Below are positions 6,027 to 11,051 of a DNA stretch of 11,051 nucleotides, in pieces (positions within the stretch are counted from its first letter, which is position 1; every line of letters begins with the position of its first letter). A program made the position numbers and the translations under genes. The notes under the pieces were generated by a model. The model ran no database searches and was not told the DNA's origin. It saw only the letters and a program-made list of their open reading frames with translations. Location: assembly GCA_029938185.1 (NCBI GenBank), contig JAOZVK010000149.1, forward strand, positions 1 through 11,051, read 5' to 3'. Source of the stretch: Bacteroidales bacterium. Its GTDB lineage: Bacteria; Bacteroidota; Bacteroidia; Bacteroidales; JAOZVK01.

Positions 6027-6704
6027 ATGAAAGTAATAGAAGTAAAAAATATACATAAAATCTATAAGGAAACAGAAGTAGACGTTCATGCAGTAAGAGG
6101 TATTGATTTATCGTTTGAAGAAGGTGAATTTGCAGCAATAGTGGGTCCATCGGGTTCAGGTAAAACAACTTTTCTGAATATTCTTGGAGGCTTGGATACG
6201 CCAAGCGATGGCGAAATAAAAATTGGTGGAGTAGATATTGGAAAACTAAAATCATCTGCATTAATTGATTTCAGAATGAATAATATTGGATTTGTATTTC
6301 AGGCATATAATTTAATTCCTGTGCTAACAGCCAAAGAAAATGTTGAATTTATTATGCACCTGCAAGGACGTTCAAAAAAAGAGCGAGATAGTAGAGTAAG
6401 TGAACTTTTAACTGCCGTAGGATTAGGAGATAGACTAAATAGTAGACCAAGCAAATTATCTGGAGGACAACAACAAAGAGTTGCTGTAGCAAGAGCATTG
6501 GCATCGAAACCTAAATTTGTACTTGCCGATGAACCTACCGCAAACTTAGATTCAAAATCTACCGAAACATTATTGAACATTATGGAAAAGCTTAATAAAG
6601 AAGAAAATATAACATTTATTTTCTCAACACACGATGCACGAGTTGTAAAAAAAGCCCGTAGAGTTATAACTATTGAAGATGGTAAACTTGTTAGCGATAT
6701 CTAA
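6027..6704 (+). CDS. LolD/MacB-type ABC transporter ATP-binding protein
   Basis: A 225-residue ABC ATPase with all catalytic motifs: Walker A GPSGSGKT (40-47), Q-loop glutamine in VFQAYNL (Q92), signature LSGGQQQRVAVARAL (144-158), Walker B FVLADEP with catalytic Glu169, D-loop NLD (173-175) and H-loop His202 in STHD. Length and motif wording fit the LolD/MacB/FtsE branch that works with FtsX-type permeases. It is a cytoplasmic enzyme that should power the two permeases upstream, so the cluster supplies a full transporter with a LolA-like partner. It begins 455 bp after the second permease, with a three-hairpin repeat array just before the ATG. It lies inside the 68-bp inverted repeat pair that brackets 5730-8192, unlike its permeases. 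Confidence 0.95.
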   Translation: MKVIEVKNIHKIYKETEVDVHAVRGIDLSFEEGEFAAIVGPSGSGKTTFLNILGGLDTPSDGEIKIGGVDIGKLKSSALIDFRMNNIGFVFQAYNLIPVLTAKENVEFIMHLQGRSKKERDSRVSELLTAVGLGDRLNSRPSKLSGGQQQRVAVARALASKPKFVLADEPTANLDSKSTETLLNIMEKLNKEENITFIFSTHDARVVKKARRVITIEDGKLVSDI

Positions 6705-6723
6705 TGCTGCAAACGGTAATTAT

Positions 6724-6785
6724 GAATTACGAATTAATAATTACGAATTAATAATTACGAATTAATAATTACGAATTACGAATTG
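6724..6785 (+). repeat. 14-bp tandem repeat (ATTACGAATTAATA)
   Basis: ATTAC recurs at 6726, 6740, 6754 and 6768 (period 14), then once more at 6775, revealing a 7-bp sub-period (ATTACGA/ATTAATA). It lies 20 nt after the ATPase stop and has no coding meaning. Similar AATTACGAATTA runs are, from memory, common in AT-rich Bacteroidota spacers. Confidence 0.85.
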
Positions 6786-6798
6786 GTTTACACCTAAT

Positions 6799-6829
6799 GC
6801 GTAAGCAACTATAAATATGTCGAAGACCT
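6799..6829 (+). repeat. 31-nt arm-plus-hairpin repeat module, slightly decayed
   Basis: The arm GCGTAAGCAACTATAAAT (6799-6816) is followed by ATGTC-GAA-GACCT (6817-6829), whose stem has one mismatch. It lies 93 nt before the first glycosyltransferase gene, upstream of that gene's likely promoter. Confidence 0.8.
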
Positions 6830-6879
6830 TAATTTATATAATGTGCTACTTAAAAAATTAAAATATTGATATTTTTTTC

Positions 6880-6887
6880 TACTTTTG
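6880..6887 (+). promoter_or_regulatory. Possible -7 box of the first glycosyltransferase gene
   Basis: TACTTTTG fits TAnnTTTG and ends 35 nt before the ATG at 6923, a distance like that of the better promoters here. No TTG is found 19-21 nt upstream, so this is a weak call. Confidence 0.35.
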
Positions 6888-6922
6888 AGAATGTTTATTA
6901 GTTCACAAATTACAACTTACTT

Positions 6923-8113
6923 ATGAAACAATATGTATTATTTTCTACAGATTTTAAACCTCACAAAGGAGGTGTAGCTGAGTTTGTCTACAATATAGCA
7001 AATTTTCTTCAAGAAAAAAAACTACTAAAAAGAATAATAACATACACTCCGCATGAAAACGAAACTTTCGATTACACTGTAGTTTTAACAAATATAAAAA
7101 AAAGAAACCGAAAGCTAGAGAAAAGATTTGGTGATGGTTTTTTCTTCACAAGAAAAATAAATACACTTATTCATAAAATAGTACTTCATTATTTAGCATA
7201 CAAAGATTTAAAACCCATACTAAAAAACAAATCTGATATTAAAATAATTATATGCTCATATTACACTTATGATAATGGTATATTTATAAATATGTGTAGA
7301 TTTCTAAATATAGAATATGAAATTCTATATCACGGGTTGGATATTATGATGTTATTAAAATTTGTTCCAGAACAATTTTATAGAAATACAAAAAAAGCAA
7401 GTAGAATAATATTTAATTCTAAAGCAACTAAAAATTTATTTCTTAGTAATTTTCAAAATTTTGCTATTAAAAATGTAGTAGTTTATCCAATGATTGATAC
7501 TGAAAAAATATTAAAGACAGAAACTTTTGATTTGGAAAAACTTGAAAAAATTTGGAAGATACAACTTAAACAAAAACATATTATATCGTGTGTTGCTGCT
7601 CTGGGTAAAAGAAAAGGAGTTAAAATTGCTGTTTCAGCTATGGCTAAACTCGTAAAACTTTATCCCGACTATATTTTTCTAATAGGAGGAAAAGGTCCCG
7701 AAAGAGAAAATCTTTTGGCACAAATAAAAGAACTAAAGCTTGAAAATAATGTGCATTTACTTGGATTAATTTCGGATAAAGAAAAATATTCATTACTAAA
7801 CTATAGCGAAATTTTTGTGTTACCTTCGTCTGGACTTAAAGGTATTGACTGGGAGGGTTTTGGAATTAGCTATATTGAAGCTTCGTTGTTTGAAAATATT
7901 GTCATTGGAGGTAATCATGGTGGAGTTCCTGAAGCTATTGATAATAATAAGTCGGGATTTTTGATAGATTTTGATTCCGAAAATTGTGTAGATGAACTAT
8001 ATACAAAATTTATAAATATTATTGAGAACAAAGAAAATAAAATGGGAAAATATGGAAAAAATTATGTAATTGATAATTTTTCTATTAATAATTTTAATGA
8101 TTTTTTTCTATAA
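6923..8113 (+). CDS. GT4-family glycosyltransferase (Glycos_transf_1)
   Basis: A 396-residue GT-B fold enzyme. The N-terminal acceptor domain opens with FSTDFKPHKGGVAEFVYNIA (7-26), where the GG pair is typical of the nucleotide-sugar glycosyltransferase 4 group. The C-terminal donor domain shows AALGKRKGVKIAVSAM (225-240), IGGKGPERENL (254-264) and EGFGISYIEA (311-320), giving the E-x7-E motif (Glu311, Glu319), followed by GGVPEAID and SGFLID. It should add a sugar from an NDP-sugar donor to a cell-surface glycan or lipid acceptor at the cytoplasmic membrane face. Donor and acceptor cannot be read from sequence. It stands alone rather than in a polysaccharide operon. Its stop is 11 nt before the right copy of the 68-bp inverted repeat, so slight C-terminal trimming is possible. 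Confidence 0.9.
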   Translation: MKQYVLFSTDFKPHKGGVAEFVYNIANFLQEKKLLKRIITYTPHENETFDYTVVLTNIKKRNRKLEKRFGDGFFFTRKINTLIHKIVLHYLAYKDLKPILKNKSDIKIIICSYYTYDNGIFINMCRFLNIEYEILYHGLDIMMLLKFVPEQFYRNTKKASRIIFNSKATKNLFLSNFQNFAIKNVVVYPMIDTEKILKTETFDLEKLEKIWKIQLKQKHIISCVAALGKRKGVKIAVSAMAKLVKLYPDYIFLIGGKGPERENLLAQIKELKLENNVHLLGLISDKEKYSLLNYSEIFVLPSSGLKGIDWEGFGISYIEASLFENIVIGGNHGGVPEAIDNNKSGFLIDFDSENCVDELYTKFINIIENKENKMGKYGKNYVIDNFSINNFNDFFL

Positions 8114-8124
8114 AAGTTTTGCTA

Positions 8125-8192
8125 ATCTTTACTTTAATTCTATGATTAAAACTACTTGAAAAACAAGACTGTCCAACTTCTGACGAGTAGCC
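8125..8192. repeat. 68-bp inverted repeat, right copy
   Basis: Reverse complement of 5730-5797 with one mismatch. It lies in the convergent spacer between the first glycosyltransferase and rimM, beginning 11 nt after the former's stop. No target duplication or transposase gene is visible beside it. Confidence 0.9.
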
Positions 8193-8206
8193 CTATTTGT
8201 AATAAC

Positions 8207-8237
8207 GCATAAGCAACATAAAATAGGTCGAAGACCT
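8207..8237 (+). repeat. 31-nt arm-plus-hairpin repeat module, at the rimM stop codon
   Basis: The arm GCATAAGCAACATAAAAT (8207-8224) is followed by AGGTC-GAA-GACCT (8225-8237). On the minus strand the rimM stop TAA (8239-8237) donates its last A as the first base of the stem, exactly as at the TetR gene. In that orientation the hairpin is followed by ATTTTAT and might weakly end transcription. Confidence 0.85.
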
Positions 8238-8764
8238 TAAATATCTAAAATACCTTCAGGAAGTTTTGTTTTAATTATTAATAATTTGTTATCAATATCA
8301 ATAATTATATTTTGATTAAAAGGAATAAGAAATTCCTTATTATTATTTATTACTTTAAGAAGTGGATTTTTGGGAATATCTATTTTATCATTAACAATGC
8401 CTATATATCCGTGAGTTAGATCATCTACTTTATAATCAATGTAATTATCAATATTATAGGAATCTGGTTTATCTTTGTCTTCCAAATATATGAAAAGCTT
8501 TTTATTTAAAATATTTTTTGCTTTATCAATATCGTCAATATCCTCAAAACTGATTATGTAGCTCTCTCTGTTATAGTTTCTTTTGATACTTGAAATAAAA
8601 AACGGAACCAATAATTTATCAATTTCGATAAATATTGTTTCCGTTGTAATATCTTCCTCAAAATGAGCGTCTAATTGTAATACTATTTGACCTTTTACAC
8701 CATATGGTTTTATAAGTGTACCTACGTATAAACAGTTGTCAATGGTATAATTAAATTTTTGCAC
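8237..8764 (-). CDS. rimM: Ribosome maturation factor RimM (16S rRNA processing protein)
   Basis: A 175-residue protein of normal RimM length. It has the N-terminal barrel with VGTLIKPYGVKGQI (14-27), the linker, and the C-terminal PRC-barrel with FLIPFNQNIIIDID (145-158) and the terminal LPEGILDI (168-175), a RimM hallmark. RimM helps 30S assembly by acting near ribosomal protein uS19 on the 16S 3' domain. The reading frame begins at GTG (8764-8762); the codon before it in frame is TGA, so no longer version exists, and the first conserved motif starts only 13 residues in, so a later start is unlikely. It follows rpsP by 9 nt, the usual rpsP-rimM arrangement. In most bacteria trmD follows, but here a repeat and a convergent gene do. 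Confidence 0.95.
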   Translation of the reverse strand: MQKFNYTIDNCLYVGTLIKPYGVKGQIVLQLDAHFEEDITTETIFIEIDKLLVPFFISSIKRNYNRESYIISFEDIDDIDKAKNILNKKLFIYLEDKDKPDSYNIDNYIDYKVDDLTHGYIGIVNDKIDIPKNPLLKVINNNKEFLIPFNQNIIIDIDNKLLIIKTKLPEGILDI

Positions 8765-8773
8765 TCAATTTAT

Positions 8774-9292
8774 TTATTTACTTTCAGTTTCTTCATTTTG
8801 AGCTTTCTCTTGCTCTTCAATTTCTTTTGCTAACACAGAACTTTTCCTTGCAATAACTTCAGCTCTTGCATCATTAACTTTCTTTTCGGCTGTTAGTCTT
8901 TTTTCATTATCCGAGCTTTCTTTATCTCTCAAAGTCTCAAGCTGTTCTTGTAACTTATTATTCTTAGCTTCTTTCCAAGAATTATATTTTTCTTCAACTT
9001 GCTCTTCTGTTAATGCTCCTTTTTTTATTCCTTTCAAAAGATGGTTTTTATAAATAACTCCTTCTCTTGACAAAATATTTCTAACAGTATCAGTTGGTTG
9101 CGCACCTCTTTGTAGCCATAATAACGCTCTATCAAATTCTAAGTGGATAGTAGCAGGATTGGTATTGGGATTATAATTCCCAATCCTCTCGATATATTTG
9201 CCATCTCGTGGCGCCCTAACATCAGCTGCAATAATGTAATAAAACGGTTTTGATTTTTTACCGTGTCTAGCTAATCTTAATTTTACAGGCAT
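8774..9292 (-). CDS. rpsP: 30S ribosomal protein bS16
   Basis: A 172-residue bS16. The conserved core is residues 1-84, beginning with VKLRLARHGKKSKPFYYI and containing ADVRAPRDGKYIERIGNYNP (23-42) and LLWLQRGAQPTDTVRNILS (57-75). The remaining 88 residues form a Lys/Glu/Ala-rich, probably helical tail. Core-only bS16 is about 80-90 residues in many phyla, and the long charged tail is typical of Bacteroidota. The protein binds 16S rRNA early in 30S assembly. It is the first gene of a minus-strand pair with rimM, 9 nt apart, and is probably expressed from the promoter-like site at 9326-9357. Confidence 0.97.
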   Translation of the reverse strand: MPVKLRLARHGKKSKPFYYIIAADVRAPRDGKYIERIGNYNPNTNPATIHLEFDRALLWLQRGAQPTDTVRNILSREGVIYKNHLLKGIKKGALTEEQVEEKYNSWKEAKNNKLQEQLETLRDKESSDNEKRLTAEKKVNDARAEVIARKSSVLAKEIEEQEKAQNEETESK

Positions 9293-9325
9293 AATTTTTT
9301 ATATTTATTAATTTTAAAAACTTTG

Positions 9326-9357
9326 CAAAAATATACCTTATAAATTACATAAAAAAA
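9326..9357 (-). promoter_or_regulatory. Likely promoter of rpsP-rimM
   Basis: On the minus strand TATTTTTG (9333-9326) fits the -7 box TAnnTTTG and lies 33 nt before the rpsP ATG. Twenty nt further upstream is TTTT (9357-9354), a partial -33 box. In such AT-rich DNA chance matches are frequent, so position is the main support. Confidence 0.4.
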
Positions 9358-9509
9358 TATATTTAATATAAAAATTGTATATTTGTCTAAAGTTAAAATG
9401 TTAAATATACTCTAACAAAAGTTTTTTTACATATTTTAATATAATTTATTAATTAGTGCTAATGGTGTTTAATTATCTAAAAGTCATCATTTTATAGTTA
9501 ATCTGCAAT

Positions 9510-9555
9510 AATAATAGAACGAACATAAACACTTGTAAGGTTCTATAATTTTTTT
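9510..9555 (+). terminator. Terminator-like stem-loop and T-run in the rpsP to glycosyltransferase spacer
   Basis: AATAATAGAAC (9510-9520) pairs with GTTCTATAATT (9540-9550) at 10 of 11 positions around a 19-nt loop and runs into seven Ts (9549-9555). The stem has only two G-C pairs, so it is weak. No plus-strand gene lies upstream in the 327-bp gene-free stretch 9293-9619. It would therefore end a small transcript or act in a leader, or be chance. Apart from promoter-like boxes nothing else was found there. Confidence 0.3.
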
Positions 9556-9581
9556 ATTAATGATGATATTTGTTAAATTTG
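9550..9581 (+). promoter_or_regulatory. Possible promoter of the second glycosyltransferase gene
   Basis: TAAATTTG (9574-9581) fits TAnnTTTG, with TTTT (9550-9553) exactly 20 nt upstream as a partial -33 box. It ends 38 nt before the ATG at 9620. The score is modest because of the high A+T background. Confidence 0.35.
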
Positions 9582-9619
9582 TTTTAAATATTACTTTACA
9601 TGATGTTTATTAATTTTAT

Positions 9620-10867
9620 ATGAGTAAAAAAATACTATTTGTACTTCCCGATTATAATGTAACGACTTTGAGAATGTTGAAAATTTTTGAGTATTTAAAC
9701 TATGAAATATCTATTGTTGTTCCATATAAATTTACAATACTATTGAGATTATTATTGTATTTTTCTCCACCCTCTTTTTTATTTATTAAAAAAATTAAGA
9801 GACGAAAAAAAGACTGGGAAAATCATAAACCTCAAAAATACAAGATTATAAGTATTCCTTTATATAGATTATTATTTACAATCTATACAGATAAAAGAAA
9901 GAAAAGATTTTATTTTTCAAATACATTAAAAACATTAATTGAAGTAGATATATTAAAAAAAATTAATTTCAAAAAATTTGACATATACTATACTTTCGAT
10001 TCATGTGCTATATTATATCTTGATTTAGCAAAAAAATTTAATAAAAAAAGTTTTTTGGAATGTAGGGGAACACAAATAGATTTTGCTTTAATATTAAATA
10101 AAAAACTTAATCAACTGTATGGTACTTCATTAGATGATATTGATAATTATAAACAAAGTGATAGTTTAAAACATTGGTTTTGGAAAATAAGAGAAGAACC
10201 TAAATATGCTGATAATTTAGTTTTGTATTCTGAATTTCAAAAAAAACAATTTTCTGAACATCCCTCAATTATAAAAATTCCAATCGCTAGTAATTTCAAA
10301 AAGAAAATTAAAATAAAAACATTAAAAAAAGGAGAGAAAGTTATTTTTTTATTTGTAGGTAGAGTTACTTTTGCAAAAGGAATTCCTAACCTAATTAAAG
10401 CTTGGAAAATAATTATAAATAAATATAAAGACCTTAATGCAGAGTTAAATATTGTTGGAAGTATTGATAAAGAAACTGAAAATATTATGTCAAACTTACC
10501 AACCAAAATAAACTATTTGGGATATTTATTCTCAAATAATCTTGAAAAACAGTACAATAAAGCACATGTTATGCTTTTCCCTACCTTAACAGATTCTTTC
10601 GGAATGGTTGTTTTAGAGGCTTTGTCTTATAATCTACCCATTATAACAACTTCTAATTGTGGTGCTTCCGAGTTTATCGAACATAATAAAACAGGTATTG
10701 TGTATAGTGATATTTTTTCAGTTGAATATTTAGCAAATTCTATTGAACTGTTTTTGTTAAATCCTGACTTAGTTAAAAAAATGTCTCTTTGTATGAAAGA
10801 AAGTGTTAACGTTGATTATAATTATATTAAAAATATAGCAAAAATTGAATTAAATAAATTGTTTTAA
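9620..10867 (+). CDS. GT4-family glycosyltransferase (Glycos_transf_1)
   Basis: A 415-residue protein. The C-terminal half is a clear GT4 donor domain: FLFVGRVTFAKGIPNLIKAW (243-262) with the Arg and Lys of the GR..xxKG motif, then FPTLTDSFGMVVLEALS (320-336), where Asp325 replaces the first Glu of the usual E-x7-E and Glu333 is kept, followed by NCGASEFI and TGIVY. The N-terminal half (1-235) is unusually rich in Lys, Phe and Tyr and lacks the common GG motif, so the acceptor cannot be guessed. A hydrophobic stretch at about 38-56 may attach it to the membrane. It probably builds a surface glycan or glycolipid. It shares only the fold with the first glycosyltransferase and lies in no visible glycan operon. 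Confidence 0.88.
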   Translation: MSKKILFVLPDYNVTTLRMLKIFEYLNYEISIVVPYKFTILLRLLLYFSPPSFLFIKKIKRRKKDWENHKPQKYKIISIPLYRLLFTIYTDKRKKRFYFSNTLKTLIEVDILKKINFKKFDIYYTFDSCAILYLDLAKKFNKKSFLECRGTQIDFALILNKKLNQLYGTSLDDIDNYKQSDSLKHWFWKIREEPKYADNLVLYSEFQKKQFSEHPSIIKIPIASNFKKKIKIKTLKKGEKVIFLFVGRVTFAKGIPNLIKAWKIIINKYKDLNAELNIVGSIDKETENIMSNLPTKINYLGYLFSNNLEKQYNKAHVMLFPTLTDSFGMVVLEALSYNLPIITTSNCGASEFIEHNKTGIVYSDIFSVEYLANSIELFLLNPDLVKKMSLCMKESVNVDYNYIKNIAKIELNKLF

Positions 10868-10930
10868 TTTTTGTTATAATACTCACAACTTACCATTTAC
10901 TATCTAAATTATTAGTATTGCATTTATGTA

Positions 10931-10978
10931 AATAGTCTAGCAAAAGTTTTTCAACATTTATTTTTTTTTAAACTATAT
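10931..10978 (+). repeat. Dispersed repeat, copy 2 (first copy at 3971-4020)
   Basis: AATAGTCTAG followed by CAAAAGTTTTTC and, after an A/T-rich middle, AACTATAT, matches 3971-4020 in order and spacing. Further downstream ATTAATAG and GACGTAAG resemble sequence next to the hairpin modules, suggesting a decayed relative. Confidence 0.5.
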
Positions 10979-11036
10979 ATTATTTGAATATTAATAGTGT
11001 AGTGTAACAAGACGTAAGTTTCTTTAGTATTATTTA

Positions 11037-11051
11037 GACAGGATTAACAGG
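11037..11051 (+). repeat. GACAGGATT dispersed repeat, cut by the right window edge
   Basis: GACAGGATTAACAGG runs into the window end and shares its first nine bases with the palindrome at 5629-5676. The second arm, if any, is outside the window. Confidence 0.6.

Noticed and set aside
6299..6580. Minus-strand open frame inside the ATPase gene
   Set aside because: It is an antisense shadow of conserved ABC motifs on the plus strand.
8207..8237. Classical intrinsic terminator for rimM
   Set aside because: The stem is only 5 bp and is followed by ATTTTAT, not a T-run. The identical module also precedes genes, so terminator function alone is a poor explanation.

Overview
The window is strongly AT-rich DNA that looks like a member of the Bacteroidota. 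Two intergenic regions carry the phylum's characteristic promoter form (TTG/TTTG, 20 nt, TAnnTTTG). Start codons lack Shine-Dalgarno sequences. The bS16 protein has a long charged C-terminal tail, and the gene families (FtsX-type permeases, LolA-like protein, GT4 glycosyltransferases) fit. No RNA gene or CRISPR array was seen.

Layout. At the left edge is the 5' end of a minus-strand PD-(D/E)XK nuclease-family transposase with its promoter. A co-directional transporter cluster follows: a TetR/AcrR regulator (420-995), a LolA-like secreted protein (1083-1850), two FtsX/LolC-E-type permeases (1941-3359 and 4141-5571) and a LolD/MacB-type ATPase (6027-6704). These five probably form one system. 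The ATPase would drive a heterodimer of the two permeases, handing a lipoprotein or lipid-like substrate to the periplasmic LolA-like carrier, under control of the TetR protein, whose own promoter overlaps an operator-like palindrome. Next come a GT4 glycosyltransferase (6923-8113), the convergent rpsP-rimM pair on the minus strand (9292-8237) and a second GT4 glycosyltransferase (9620-10867).

The most unusual content lies between the genes. The spacers are long for a functional cluster (781 bp and 455 bp inside the ABC set) and full of short repeats. (1) A 31-nt module, made of an 18-nt arm (GCGTAAGCAAcAtaAAAT) plus a 13-nt triloop hairpin (AGGTC-GAA-GACCT), occurs across the cluster with nine hairpins, two of them showing compensatory stem changes. 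Hairpins sit 15-19 nt before all three ABC genes, and the stop codons of two other genes share a base with the hairpin. (2) A MITE-like element of about 190 bp at 3611-3802 has 14-bp perfect terminal inverted repeats and a near-identical 16-bp direct repeat on each side. (3) An array of 22 octamers lies at 3375-3550. (4) A 68-bp inverted repeat with one mismatch brackets the ATPase and first glycosyltransferase genes. (5) Smaller palindromes and tandem repeats fill the rest. Whether these families are already catalogued cannot be decided from sequence alone.
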